Positions 11,501 through 23,280 of a stretch of DNA of 64,000 nt are shown here, one piece after another. Below the pieces are notes generated by a model, which did not search any database, had not been told where the DNA came from, and was given only the letters and a program-made list of their open reading frames with translations. Each line of letters begins with the position of its first letter. The stretch's first letter is position 1. The DNA comes from Thunnus maccoyii (taxonomy: Eukaryota > Chordata > Actinopteri > Scombriformes > Scombridae), in contig NC_056551.1 in NCBI RefSeq assembly GCF_910596095.1, positions 10,681,501 to 10,745,500 on the forward strand, in the 5' to 3' direction. Made by a program: the position numbers and the translations under genes.

Positions 11501-14500
11501 TTTCCAGATAAATTTCCTCTGGCTTGGTTGTTTCTGTGGAACCTGCCACAGTCCTTTATCATCCACCCAGTAGAATGAACTTTCAAACACAGCCAGGCTC
11601 AGAGCTGGTCTTCTGTTGAACAGTCCTGTGAAGGAGTAACGGCCAGTCCCATCTAACTTCACCGTCTCTATGGACTGAATGAAATAAAATTCATGTTCAC
11701 TGTATGGAGGATAAACAATTGATTTCCTAAAATCAGCAAGACTGACAACCAAACCAAGTGTTTAGGTTATGGCATCATGTTCACATCATGCCATTCTATG
11801 TGAATACAAATAGCTTTAGATGGTGAATGTGTACACTCATATGTATGTAGATTGTAGTTAAGTGGTAATAATATTTCTCAGAAACAAAGCTGCACGGGTA
11901 GAATTTTTAGTCAACTTCAAGTCATTAAAAATGTAATAGACAATCAAGCCAACTGAGTGTATTGAATCCTCCACCTTATTTATTCATGACCATAACAGTA
12001 ACTGAAGAAACGCCAGAAGCAGGATTTTTTTTTTATTATTATTTTTTAAATATTGCGGCCATTGAGTCCAAGACTCCAAAAGCCCCTAACACAAATAAAA
12101 GTTTGACCAAACACAAAAACTATTCACTGCAAAATGTGTTATTTGGATTTCTAATATTTTATTTATTAAATTTACTGTTCTCTCAGTACATTATGTTTCC
12201 TAACAAAAAAGTTAAATTCTTGTTGGGAAATAAAATTCCACAAAAGCGGGAAATAAAATTCTGGTGGGGAAATACTGAATCATTCTTCTCTTCTGTCTTT
12301 TGTTGGCCTACAAGTATTCAAATTTTAATATATATGGGGTGTAAAAATACTGGAAACAGCCAATAAAATATTTGGCAAGGTTTTCATCATAGAATGATAG
12401 ATATTAATACCTTCACTGAAACCCCCAAAATCCTTGAAATAATACTGAAGACAGGAGACCACTATCCTGAATGGTAGCTGCAACCCTGCAATGAGTCAGG
12501 TTATATGGATAGATTATGATATAGATTATGATTATGTATATAGATAGTGATTGCTGAAGATGACTACTGTGGCAAGTTTTAAGTTTGGAAAATTTGTAAG
12601 GTTAACTTTCTAGCACTATACAGTAGAGTGATTGCTTCTCAGTATAGCAGTGCACAACTTCATATTAGCTTTAGTGTCAACTTTACAGTATGCTTCATTT
12701 AACGTCAGAAATCAATTTTTTGTTCTTTTTTGGCTACTATTAGTTTTTACTGAACCCTGCATTGTGTAACTGCAGCTAATCTGAAATAGTTGCATTGTCA
12801 TTATTGACAGTGACATTATTGTCTATTCACATTTCTGATTAACCTTCAAACTTTTCCAGTCAGCAAATAAAACTTCTATATATTGATTGTGCATTTCATT
12901 GTCAGTTTAATAGCAAAGAAAATATTTTTCGTTTTGTTTTGTTTTTTTTAACCAAAAAAGGTATTTGTATCAAAAATGTATTTTGATAATGAATTTTATT
13001 ACAGGCCTTTTTCACTGAATACATTTTGACATGTCGCAGTGGGAAAAGCACAGGTGTGACGCATAAAATTAAAGATTGGCTGTATTCCATTCAGCTGCTT
13101 CAGTTTCACGGTCCTCATAGTGTGCATGCTGGCTTACTGCTCATCGTTAATGTTATTAGTAACACTTGTGCTTTTCCTACCATGACAAGTCAAAATATCT
13201 GCTGTAAAAATATTGAAATTCAACATTATAATGCATGTCACTCATATACAGTGTGTTTGATGTACTCTGTGTCAACTTCTGCTGCCTCTGTTTCTGTCCT
13301 TAATTCACCTTCTTGAAGTCACTGATCCAGTACAGCCTCCTGGCAGCCACGTCAGCAGTGAGGCCGTGGGCAGACTGAGCAGTGAGCACCGTCACAGAGC
13401 TTCTTTCTGACCCATCCATCCACGACTTCTCTATAGTCACCCTGTCTCCAGGGCCTGCATTGACCCAGAACATCAAACTGAAAGGCAGAGACCAGACATT
13501 TTAAATAAGTACCACCTGATGCATCATCATCTCTTTTGGTGCATTCATATGTGCAGATTACATAACATTAAACAGCTCATTTTAATACCACTGCAAAAGT
13601 AACACATTTTTCCAAGTTCAAAAGACTAAGTGTGCATTTCTTTTCCATAGAAATGTAAATTTTTCAAATATTAGATTTAAATCTTCTGTAGCAGACTAAC
13701 AGAAATCAAAGCCGAGCATACCTCTCCACAGGTACAAGTACCAACTCTGATGGGCTTATGTTTTTGCTCAGTAGAGTAGTGTAACTTTTCCCATCATCTC
13801 CCTGTATGTAGATTGACTCTGTCCTCTGATTGGTCCAGAAGAGGTTTCCATTCAGCCAATCACAAGCTAAACCTTTGATTCCAGGCTCTCCTATTTGAAG
13901 ATTAGGAGGAAAAAGTTGCAGCTGAAAATTCATCCTTGACCTTGGAAACAGTAGCTGATAGTGTAGTCAGTAATGAACAAAGATTTATGTTCATTTATGT
14001 TTCATGTACAATATATCAAGTAAAGATATAAAAGACAATGAGGCTGCACCGTAGCCAAAATTACACCATCCTCCAGTTACAGATTAGGTTTTTAGCATTT
14101 GTGTGGGAGATCTCAGGCTGCTTCAGTTACCGCATACATAAAACCAGTCACAATTATGTCTCAATAATACCTTAAAAATAATTATAAAGACCATTGTCTT
14201 TCGTTAACCAACCAGTATAGATCTTCCAGCTCTGCCGTCCGTCACTTTTGTAAATGCTGCCATGGCCATCGGCCCAGTAGTACCAGCCTCGGGCGATGTC
14301 AAACGTCAAGGCCACTGGGTCAAACAGTGGCATCTGAACAATTTCAAACTGTTGAGACTTCACGTTCAACAGCCCGATAGATTTCCTCTGCACTGTCAGC
14401 AGTCTGGTAGCGTTACCTGGATACAATTATAAATTCACAAAGAAGGCTACAGTTTGTGTAAATATTTGGGAAACATATTACATTTTTGCAGCAATTGTCA

Positions 14501-17500
14501 AGAGAATAACTGAGATTGGAGTAAATTTGACTTCCTCTATCATTGCCATTATGAATGACCTCACAAATCATTCCAATAAAAATGCATAAAGTAGACAACT
14601 GTAGAAAGTTACAAAGGTAAAACATTAAATTCAAAATCAATGACTTTGTGCATTTCATTTAATATTTGTGAATTTTATTATCATTTCATTACCAAGATCA
14701 CATGTGACAACTACTATTTTGATGTAAACTGCTTGATCTTTGATCTTATTGAACTTCTCTTTCTTGCTTTTGTCATCAGCTCAGCCACATCAAAGTAGGT
14801 CATTAACATGTCAATTATCTTTTGTCCAAATTCATTTCATGATGTTTGCTGATGGGTTTGATCTTCTGAGGCAATGAAACTAAATCCACAGTAAGTTCAC
14901 ATTGTACAATTAAGCTGATGACTGGCCCACCAACACTCGCCAGCATTAAATATGTACTAGGATGTTGGTAAATATGTATAAAAAAAAAAAAAAAAAGTAC
15001 TTAGTGTTTCCCTGACTCAAGATGAGGTAAGTGGGTAACAGAAGGGCCATGATGATATACCTGTTGGGAAATCCCTGTATCATTACCTGTAGCTAAACAT
15101 GTGGACCTTCCATTCAGTTTGAAGCCGTCTCTGCAGTGACAATAGTAGGATCCAACAGTGTTAGTGCAGTGATGCATACATGGAGCAAAAGGAAGGGCAC
15201 ATTCATCCAAATCTGAGGAGAGAGAGAGAGAGAGATTTAGCTTCAGAAGCATGAGCAGCACATCAAAAACAGATTGCCTAAAATTTGGAAATAGACAATC
15301 ATATGGCTGCAAAAATTATCCACTGTCTACAGTCATACTGGCATCAACTGTCAGCATGTTTGTGATGTAACTCTTGCTGTAAAATCAATCACCCCTCAGT
15401 AAAAGTGAAAGTGAATAAAGTGTCATTATGCTTGCTCCACACACCTTCACAGACTGCTCCGTTTTGAGAGAGCTTATATCCAACAGGACAGTCACACAGA
15501 GCTCCCCAGGGTTCATCAACACACACGTGGCTACAGCCGCCGTTATCCATAGAGCAGATACGACCTGCAGGAGGAGCCATATGAAGCATCGACACACCTC
15601 AGCGTTACAGAAATTCATGCACAAGAAGCTTTTAACTGAGATTGATAAACATGAACTTAGAAGAAATATGTATGAAATATGTATGTAAAGCCTGATTTAT
15701 GTTTCTGTGGTGATGTATCGGTTTGTGCCCACATTTTCCATCATTGTAATTCACTGAATCTGTCTCAAACTTACCGCAGGTTATGGGCTCATCGCTGCCA
15801 TCAGAGCAGTGAATTTTCCCATCACACCTCTCTTCAGCTGACAGACACATTCCCTCAGGACATCGCATGCTGTCCTCACCACAGAGACCTGTATATATAA
15901 AAAAAAAAAAGAAACAACAGTAAATCATGTCTTCCATCTTGTTTCTCTTATCTACACTGTTCAGGGTGATATTTTATGTTCTGCACCTTACAATGATGTA
16001 CAGTTACTACTGTCAACAATTGCTTCACACAAATCCTGATTTACATATATACAAGGTTGCATTTTCATATTGGGCCCATAAATTAAAATAGTCATTGCAC
16101 TGATACACTAGATTTACTAGTTTTATCACCAATACATCATCATGCAGTCAACATCAAAGTGAATATTCAATCTCCTGTGGACACAGCATTAAACCAGCCC
16201 ATCTTTCTCACCACAGTCCTCTTCATCAGAGTTGTCCACACAGTCATTGTGTCCGTTGCAGCGCAGCTCTTTGGGGACACAGATGTGGTTTCGACAGGTC
16301 CAGTCAGACTCCAGACAGCCCTCTGCGGCTGGACAGCTCTCCTCATCAGAACCCGTGGGACACTGGTTTTGTCCGTCACAGCGGGCCGATGCATTGACGC
16401 AGCCAACCGAGTCCACACATGGAAACTGACCAGGCGGACATTCAGGAGAGCCTGGGGGTGCTGGAGGGAATAAAACAAGACACCATGAAAGGAAATGCAC
16501 ATGATGAGAAAACTGAATTTACTGAATAACACAGGAAAGTTTTTTGTTTCAGTTTCTCTTTAGCTACAAAAGTTGTGCAACATCATTTTATTTGTTTTAA
16601 GCATATAACCCTCATATTGAGTGACCTGTGAACACAACCTAGCATTTGACTTACAGGGGGCTGATATATCCCATATGTAATCCACATTAAACCTGAAATT
16701 AACAGCATGAGATGTTCATGTTTAAATATCTACAGTTACAGAGTTAGATGGCACCAAACAGATCATGATAACATGACTATGCTTAACATTTTGTAGCTCC
16801 ACAATTAAACTATGTACTGAATGTTAATGTGGAGAAGTTTAAATATGACTCAAAATCAACAGCTAACAGTTGTATTTATTGCAAAGCAGATTGTTTGGTA
16901 AAATGTTAAATTAACCTGTGATAATTGCTGCTGACTGTTTGCTGAGAATAAAGAAAGAAAATAGAGCAATCTCAATTTTGGTTAATTTATCAGTATCAGG
17001 AATGTTTTTCTTGGTGAAGAACAGGAAGTACACCTACCAGTGCAGTCCATCTCATCAGATCCATCCAGACAGTCTCCATCTCCATCACATCTCCAGATAT
17101 CAGGGATGCAGTTTCCATCATCACACTGCCACTGGCCTTGAGGGCATCCCAAAATCTGGCCTACAAACATACAGAGAGAGAGATACTGTAGGAATGCAAA
17201 CTGAAGTAGTCCAAGTCACTGCCCGATTTGTTGTATTTGTCTAAAATGAGATATCCCTCTTTAGATCGAATAAGTTGATTTCTTCAGACAAGCTGAATTG
17301 CACTGACATTTTACCTGCATTACCTGTTAAATGATTTATGGACCTTTAGACAATTTAGAGGCACATGTACAAAACAAAAAAAAAGGAAATGCAAAAGACC
17401 AGAAAAGGATACAAACACATCACTATTCATTATTTTGTTTGTGATTTGTTTGCATTGCTTGCTGTAAGCTAGAGCCACACAGTAACTTAAGTAACTTAAT

Positions 17501-18278
17501 ATTTCACAATAGTAGACAGACAGGTAATTGAATAAAGGTCGGAGCCAGATGTTTCAACAATTGTGGTCTCGTAAGACCAGATTTCTTGATCATGGCTCCG
17601 ATCTGTGACAGTGTTGGTTTAAAGTGGACAGGATTTTAAGAAAACTAAAAATTATGCTGAATTCAAGCATGTTTTTTTTGGTCAATTTATTTTACCAAAC
17701 ATTTGACTGTGGGTCAACAAGTAATACCAATGTCTAGAAGAAGAAAAGAAAAACCATGATAAAGCATGGAGGTTGTTACATGTTTCAACTCATCACAAAA
17801 GCTCACAGTAAACATCAAAGGTAAGGACAAACAGAAGCACTGGTACCTGTGCTGTGCGCTGCAAAATAGCACAAGTCTGTCTTGATGTTAATCGTGTAAA
17901 ATGATCTAGTCTAACTACTGCACTGACAGGACACAGGAATATTCATAAAGACAGGTTTAATTTAGGTTGATCATACTCCATGGAAGGTTAAAGTCAGTCA
18001 ATATTGGCTGACTGACTTGCACTGAATTTCCATTAAAGCTTGTAACCCTGCAGCCACAGAATCCAGGAGGAAGTGCCATGTTGCCTCGTTCATCTTTAGA
18101 TCTAAACAAAATGTATTAACCAACCTGAATGGTATTTGAGTGAATATGAACATGTTTGAGCATGAATACACATGACTAGATTTGGATAAAGTCACACAAA
18201 TGACTTAAAAATGTGGTTACCTCTGGAAATTTTTAGACCTGCCAGAAAAATCAAACAAATGAACTGGTGTAAGTCCAT
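349..18278 (-). CDS. LDL-receptor-related protein with expanded LDLa array (3' partial)
   Basis: This is a type I endocytic receptor of the LDL receptor family, judged from module order: signal peptide, LDLa x4, EGF x2, YWTD propeller, EGF, second propeller, then 28 or more LDLa modules. Thirty-three exons were assembled on the minus strand. Each has GT-AG ends, and phases agree throughout (mostly phase 1-1), giving 6466 coding bases in the window. The start ATG at 18278 opens [20 protein letters not shown], a plausible signal peptide, which fixes the N-terminus. No transmembrane segment or NPxY tail is seen, so the gene must continue beyond the left edge. Its layout resembles the N-terminus of LRP1, but the EGF normally following propeller 2 is absent and the second LDLa cluster is far larger than usual. 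Candidate names include an LRP1-like gene or the fish ovarian receptor Lrp13; I cannot decide. Family assignment is secure, the exact orthologue is not. Confidence 0.9.
1680..1960. repeat. Degenerate GGTTGCTAGGGTGT-type minisatellite
   Basis: Imperfect copies of a unit around GGTTGCTAGGGTGTT recur (near 1685, 1737, 1770, 1873 and 1896). They sit in the intron (1502-2073) that separates the single-LDLa exons 2074-2196 and 1364-1501. This looks like a GT-rich minisatellite of the kind frequent in teleost introns. The two flanking exons together correspond to one 249-base two-LDLa exon elsewhere in the array, so the intron appears to interrupt that unit. Confidence 0.55.
3907..4535. repeat. About 630 bp insertion in one copy of a duplicated LRP intron
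   Basis: The intron 3815-4556 aligns by eye with intron 7743-7848 up to TTATTATATTAGTA (3890s against 7820s) and again just before the next exon donor (ACTCACCACAT). The extra ~630 bases are present only in the 3.9 kb copy. They contain GC-rich GGCCGGCCC and a run of nine or more G around 4000, with no ORF. An inserted element is likely, but I do not recognise a family or clear terminal repeats. Confidence 0.5.
5019..6494. repeat. Recent tandem duplication of a two-exon LDLa unit (about 838 bp period)
   Basis: Exons 5019-5246 plus 5409-5657 and exons 5858-6085 plus 6246-6494 lie 837-839 bases apart. Both the coding sequence and the intron between them are nearly identical. For example, the intron stretch starting AAATATTACACCCTGAGTCA occurs in both copies, with only scattered differences over its full length. 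Intronic identity this high implies a recent duplication, gene conversion or an assembly duplication. Confidence 0.85.
8131..8186 (-). pseudogene. Relic LDLa exon with internal deletion
   Basis: On the minus strand an acceptor-like TATAAG at 8187 precedes a frame reading [11 protein letters not shown], the start of the 249-base LDLa exon type. It then runs directly into GAAAATGTG followed by GTGAGC, the end and donor of that type. The core of both LDLa modules is missing. The remaining 56 bases are not a multiple of three, so inclusion would break the frame. The flanking 50 bases (8098-8150) are repeated after exon 6246-6494 at 6495-6546. Confidence 0.6.
8840..14416 (-). CDS. LRP-like gene, exons 7-14: two YWTD beta-propellers with one EGF between
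   Basis: Propeller 1: exons 14213-14416, 13722-13890, 13309-13477 and 11452-11674 (about 255 residues), with blade motifs [27 protein letters not shown] and [12 protein letters not shown] exon 11005-11124 ([16 protein letters not shown]). Propeller 2: exons 10442-10660, 9663-9974 and 8840-9058 (about 250 residues), with WLYWANQTG and NLYWVSCDQ. In this family propellers drive acid-dependent ligand release in endosomes. Several blades have diverged from strict YWTD (YWAD, FWTN, YWIS), which is common outside LDLR itself. There is no EGF exon between propeller 2 and the next LDLa exon at 8517, whereas LRP1 and LRP2 have one. The largest introns of the gene fall here; the 11.67-13.31 kb intron shows nothing coding. 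Confidence 0.87.
9190..9370. repeat. Dispersed teleost repeat fragment
   Basis: The stretch with CTCACAATGACAATGTTAAC and GTTTAGTGTGTTAGCATGCC has the wording of a dispersed repeat I associate with many percomorph genomes. It lies in the intron between exons 8840-9058 and 9663-9974. Naming is from memory of the pattern; no database comparison was made. Confidence 0.5.
15087..18278 (-). CDS. LRP-like gene, exons 1-6: signal peptide, four LDLa, two EGF
   Basis: Exon 1 18221-18278 encodes the signal peptide. Exon 2 17038-17160 is one LDLa ([16 protein letters not shown]). Exon 3 16212-16460 holds two LDLa modules ([16 protein letters not shown] and [16 protein letters not shown]); its acceptor has an in-frame alternative 9 bases downstream (exon edge 16451). 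Exon 4 15775-15888 is one LDLa ([13 protein letters not shown]). Exon 5 15445-15564 is an EGF module ([21 protein letters not shown]). Exon 6 15087-15212 is a calcium-binding EGF ([16 protein letters not shown]). Exons 2-6 are phase 1-1, as expected for shuffled extracellular modules. The SDE calcium-cage residues are intact in all four LDLa modules, so this cluster should be able to bind ligand. Confidence 0.88.
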
Positions 18279-20569
18279 GCCGGCCCGCGCGCCTAATCGG
18301 GACAAACAGCCACAGCTGAGAGGAAACGTTTTAATCAGCCTCCACCGCTGCACGTGCGATTATAGACGGCTTCCGGCCAAATTAACGACAATAAAAGAAT
18401 CATAAGGATGTTAAAAAAAACAAACATCGTAATGATTTCTCCTTTTAAAAAAGAATCAAATACATGTATTTTATTTACCCTTGTTAAGTTTTTTTAGACC
18501 TTAGGTGGCGTGTTTGTTAATAAAATGTTTTTGTTGTTGATTGTATTTGACACACGCTGTGCACGTGCTGCGGCTTGTGACAGAGCAGGGATAGAAAAGT
18601 AAAGACATGTGATTTGTCAAATCTCTCTCTGGTTTGTTTCAACTGTTATTGATGTTGTCCACTTTATTCTCCCAGGCTTTATCTGAGGTGCAGCTCATGC
18701 GTCTTTCTCGCATCTGGAGAAGTTGTGCGCTTTTACGCACGGAACGAATTGGTTATCCTTAAAGTATTGGTGCTGTTTCTTTCAAAAAGAATCATGTCCA
18801 GAAGTAAAAAATAAAAAATAAAAAGATAAAGTATATGACTAAGCAGGTCCTTTCTACGATATGTGATATAATGGAACTAAACTCAGGTTATGGATATATA
18901 TTTAACTTTTGTTCCTTTTTGTTTTACAGCTGTATGTGAATGTAGTCACATGATTGGGGATCTCATTCAAACATTTTGAATTGTCTTTCTCATAAAGGGG
19001 ATTCACTCCACTGCCATAGCAGCATTCATTGTTGCATTAGAGAATATTGTTGAAACATATGCAGGACACGTGTCAGGTATTTTCAATTATTTAAATTTAT
19101 TTTCAATACGTATATTATGCTACCACATGCAAATACACTTTTACTTTTAGATACATTCCACATTGAAAATATATTGATTTAAAATATACAAACACTACCC
19201 ATGACATCACAATCTGTAATGTTTCTACGTTTTATTAATTCACCATAAAGTGATAAAATACTTAAAAATCTGACCGGTGAATCCATTCTTCTTTATAAGG
19301 TTGTATCTTTTAAACTTTGGTTAATATCACCCCAAACCACCAAAGTTGGACCAATTTATAGTTCAAAACCAAAGTTTGTTTGATGTTGTCACAATGAAGA
19401 CCTTTCAAAGAACAAGACCAATTCAAAATCAATTACACATTTAAACAAGACAAAAGAAAGTCATGCTCGTCAAAAAGAATCACAGCTTTGTAGTTTTGCC
19501 ATCAGCTGCTTCTAACTTCTTTTGAGGTCAAGTGTGCAGTTTGTCTTATGAATGGGCACCAATTAGCTGGCGTTACTGACGTCATTAATGTCCCTTTCAT
19601 GCTGCTGCCAATTATCATGACAGTGTTTAGACTTTGGTGGTGTTATTGTTTTATGAACTCTTCATTTCAAGGTGTCCAAAATTATTCATTCATACAACTC
19701 ACATGAACATTTATTTGTAGATTTAGTGCCTATGCTTAGGAATAAAACCATTACCATTGACTCCATAAACACATTACTGCCATTTCCTTTAAAAAAAAGT
19801 TCTTTTCATCAAGAAAGTAGTTAAAAATAAATGTCCAGTTTATTGAATAATGAAAATAATGTAATTTTGCTTATTTATATAATGTGGTATCATAGACTAC
19901 TTATTTATTTAGGCTATTCTTTATTTATTATAGATAATTTATTTGATCTTTAGGCATATTTATGATAACTTGTTATTTAGTTATTGAAATGTTCAAAATT
20001 TGTACCGTTCAATTCATTTTCTTAAACAGGAATTTTAAAATTGTTGTTATTTTTATATTCGTTTGAGTCAAACTTTGACACAGACAATTATCATATCAAC
20101 TAATTTTGAAGACAAATATAGTGTTACCATTTATGTTAACTACTTATAATTATTGTATCATTCGTATTAAATTAGCATTAACTGAAGATGCGTGATTAAT
20201 AGATTGTCATCATAGCAGCAGTTTTGCAGATTTTATACTTTTAAAAACGGAACCTTAAGAAATAGAAAAAAAAGGCATTGTCAATAATTAAACATGAAGA
20301 GGGACGTGTGTCAAAGTCTCAAATATTGACCTTAACTTGCCCTCACTATATTATTTTCCTCGTTATGTGTCCTAACAGGCTCCACACAGGTAACGACCTG
20401 CGGTACAGAAAGTGATTCCTGATTAACTCCAGTGTCGCTTCCCAATAATTAATCACAGCGCAGTTGTGCAGCTCGTAATCTCCTTAACTAATATTATTGT
20501 CATGGCTTCTTATCAAAGGGATCTCTAATATACAAAACAACAACAATCAGAGTAGTGGGCTTTTACAGT
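18279..20569. other. Intergenic region between divergent LRP-like and nodal genes
   Basis: These 2.3 kb hold no coding exon I can support. The left end, 18279-18700, contains the 5' flank of the LRP-like gene, with a GC-rich patch (CCGGCCCGCGCGCC at the ATG) and no clear TATA box. The remainder is AT-rich. The segment 20340-20480 is less AT-rich and contains homeodomain-type cores (GATTAA, TTAATCA), which makes it the best local candidate for a conserved nodal enhancer. Confidence 0.5.
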
Positions 20570-20579
20570 TTTCACACCT
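20570..20579 (-). promoter_or_regulatory. T-box half-site upstream of nodal
   Basis: The minus strand reads AGGTGTGAAA, a full match to the Brachyury/Eomes half-site consensus. It lies about 155 bases upstream of the TATA box. T-box factors of the Eomes and VegT class are known activators of nodal-related genes in fish and frogs. The match is seen directly; function is inferred. Confidence 0.5.
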
Positions 20580-20725
20580 CAGCCACTACAAAGACCAATT
20601 GGTTTCGATACATAATGACCTTGTCACATTTGAGTCTTTGAGCGCTCTCTTGGATCACACACGCCCTCTAGCCATCTGGGGCTTGACAGATCTCTTCAAA
20701 GGACGTCAGAAGAGAGGGGTTTGAT

Positions 20726-20731
20726 TATAAA
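20726..20731 (+). promoter_or_regulatory. TATA box of nodal
   Basis: TATAAA within GATTATAAATG lies 76 bases upstream of the start codon. This predicts transcription from about 20755-20762 and a 5' UTR of roughly 50 bases. Confidence 0.6.
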
Positions 20732-20806
20732 TGTGAGTCTCAGCATCTCACCTGGAGCATTTGGAATCTACCTGTGGAAGCGACAACACCAACACACTTG
20801 GGAATA

Positions 20807-22668
20807 ATGAAGGGACTAGCAGTGGATTTCTCTTTTGCGCTTCTTCTCCTGGTGGATTTGGTTCTGGCTCTCGCCGCGCAGCCTTTCCCTGGCATGCACC
20901 CTGACGCACTGCTCCGTGGGATGAACAGCGGCTCCAGACGCACCGTGCAGCGGCAAAAGACCAGCAGGCTGCCCCTCTACATGATGCAGCTCTACCGGAC
21001 CATGCTGTCCGAGGACCGGGCCCGGACTCCGGCTGACACCGTGAGCCACACCGAGGACAACCCCGGCCTGCATGACTCCGACTCTGTCATCAGCCTTGTC
21101 GCTAAAAGTAAGTATTTAACATTAAGACAAAATATACAGTTATGGTGTTATGGAGTGGCTGTGCGTAACAGTTTATGTAATGACATGCAGTGCACATGTT
21201 ATTCAGTTTTTAAAGAGATTCTACACCTGAAATGTCATTATGAAAACTTTCTTTGAAGTTAAATACTTACACGTTTAATGCCATAGTAAGTCCCTTTAAC
21301 AACCTGTACACCATTATATACCAACACCAGAATGTGGATGTGTTGATTTATTTTACCTTAATTTAATCATTTGTCCAATCAAGGTTTGCTTGATTAATGT
21401 ATTTTAGCAGTTATGCAACTCCCTATTGAGGAAAAAAAGCTGTTAGGTTTTATGGTCATCATGTGTTTGCAGATACATAAGAAACTGGTCTTTGCAAGCG
21501 TAAACTCAGAATGACAAATGTACCAGCAATTAAGCGCATAGACAGTTCAGTTAGCCTTTACACTTCTCTAACACACACACTTCTCTTATTTCTTTCAGAT
21601 TGCCAGCAGATCGGCAAGAGGTGGTCCGTCATCTTTGACCTGTCCTCCATGTCTGCAAGCGACAATGTCCAACTGGCTGAACTTCGCATCCGCCTGCCTG
21701 CTTTCACCGAGTCCTCCAGAGCCTCAGTGGACATCTACCACTCCCACAGAGACCAGTGCTCCGGCATACACTGCCAAGGAAACAGGTTGTTCCTGGGCCG
21801 CTTGAGAGCTCCTCCCAGTTCCGTGGTCTCTCCCTCCTCCTGGAAGGTGTTCAACATGACAGAGATACTCCGTCACTGGCTGCAGCAGGAACACGCCACA
21901 CAGAGGCCAGAAGAGGTTGATCCTGAGGTGAGGGATGATGATGAGGAGGAGGAGAAGCAGCAGGAGGGAGTCCAACATCCTACAGCTGACCGGGTCATGA
22001 TGGTGGTCTTCTCCAGGCAGAACCCTAACAGCCAGCGAATGCCGACTCTCATCCGCACAGCGGAGCACTCCAAGTATGTCAGCCTGGACAGAGAGCGAGT
22101 GACGGCTGGCTCTGGCTCAAGGTTGAGGAGCCACAGAACCAAGAGGCACCACCACAACCAACAGCAGAGCCAGAGAGTGGCAGGAGCTGCTCCAGCCAGC
22201 AAGCCCACAGAGGAGGAGAAGGGTCCTCTGTGCAGAAAGGTGGACATGTGGGTTGACTTTGAGAAGATCGGCTGGAGCGAGTGGATTGTCTATCCCAAAA
22301 GGTACAACGCCTATCGCTGTGAGGGGAGCTGTCCTACACCAGTAGACGAGACCCTCACCCCGACCAACCATGCATACATGCAGGTAAGACTGAATTTAGT
22401 CACCAAGACAAATTCCTTAACGTTTCTTGTACAGTATTTTCTGCAACAATATAAACCGTTATGTCCTATTTGAACAGATTTGTTCTAATCAGTCATTTTC
22501 TCCTTCTCTCTCCAGAGCCTATTGAAACTTCACCACCCACACAAGGTGCCATGTCTGTCCTGTGTGCCCACACGCCTGGCGCCGCTTTCCATGTTGTACT
22601 TTGAGAATGGGAAGATGGTCATGAGGCATCACCAGAACATGGTTGTGGAGGAGTGCGGCTGTCACTGA
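20807..22668 (+). CDS. nodal: Nodal-related TGF-beta superfamily ligand
   Basis: This secreted morphogen acts through ActRII/Alk4 receptors with EGF-CFC co-receptors and Smad2/3-FoxH1 to induce mesendoderm and left-right asymmetry. Three exons, 20807-21107, 21599-22383 and 22516-22668, all with GT-AG ends, give 412 aa and match the three-exon nodal layout. Residues 1 to about 24 form a hydrophobic signal peptide. The prodomain carries an acidic stretch ([13 protein letters not shown], near 211-223). The proprotein convertase site RTKR lies at 280-283. The 129-residue mature domain has seven cysteines in the cystine-knot pattern ([27 protein letters not shown]) and ends ECGCH. An in-frame GTG lies upstream at 20774, but the ATG directly before the signal peptide is the start. 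Nodal identity is firm. Whether this is squint (ndr1), cyclops (ndr2) or southpaw is unresolved; the eif4ebp1/ank1 neighbours should settle it. Confidence 0.93.
21333..21348 (+). promoter_or_regulatory. Paired FoxH1-like sites in nodal intron 1
   Basis: TGTGGATG (21333-21340) is followed directly by TGTTGATT (21341-21348). The second is a full match to the FoxH1 consensus TGT(T/G)GATT; the first differs at the last base. In vertebrates intron 1 of nodal genes often holds a FoxH1-dependent autoregulatory enhancer, so position and sequence agree. Function is inferred. Confidence 0.5.
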
Positions 22669-23280
22669 GCAAAAGCTAAAAATCTGTTGTTTAAAGATCC
22701 AAGAAACTGTTGCAAATTGGCACAGAAGAATCTTACAACTGCAGAACTGAGCTGCTCAGAGGCATAAAGTGGATGGATGTCCACAGGCACTTTACAGAGA
22801 CACTGGGACAGAGGCTGTTGCTGTGATGCAGGACCAGAAAGAAGGGAACTCCTGTATATGATGGACATTGCTCTCTAAATTATGGATTTTAAAAATTAAG
22901 TTATAAATTGTTGGTACTTTTTGCAGATTAGGTGATCCAAGTTGTGCCTTAGATAAATAACACTATGCAAGATTGCAAGTATATTCAAGGTAAAAAGGAC
23001 TGAATAGAAAAAAAAAACAACATCTAGACAAAAGCACAACATGGTCACAGACTGAAGCACTATAGAACATTTTAAAAACAGTTGTACATGAAAGGTATTA
23101 ATGTACAAACTTCTTCTTCATGCTTGAAGGGTAAAGTTTTTAATGCCGTTGAAATGACAAATGCAAATGTCAGAATGGTGTAAGCGCTTTGACTTTATTG
23201 AGATGTCTGGGTCACATTGACCAAATTGTATGTTACCTATGTACAGTAAAACAATAAATTATTTCTCATCTTGAACAAAG
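22669..23280 (+). other. nodal 3' UTR with poly(A) signal
   Basis: The 3' UTR runs from the TGA to a canonical AATAAA at 23253-23258, preceded by ACAGTAAAACA and followed by T/G-rich sequence. This predicts cleavage near 23275 and a 3' UTR of about 600 bases. Confidence 0.65.

Noticed and set aside
20774..20806. Upstream in-frame GTG as nodal start
   Set aside because: Not an ATG; the ATG at 20807 immediately precedes a normal signal peptide.
21724..22371. Long minus-strand ORFs opposite nodal exon 2
   Set aside because: Antisense frames of a GC-rich coding exon; no start context or homology.
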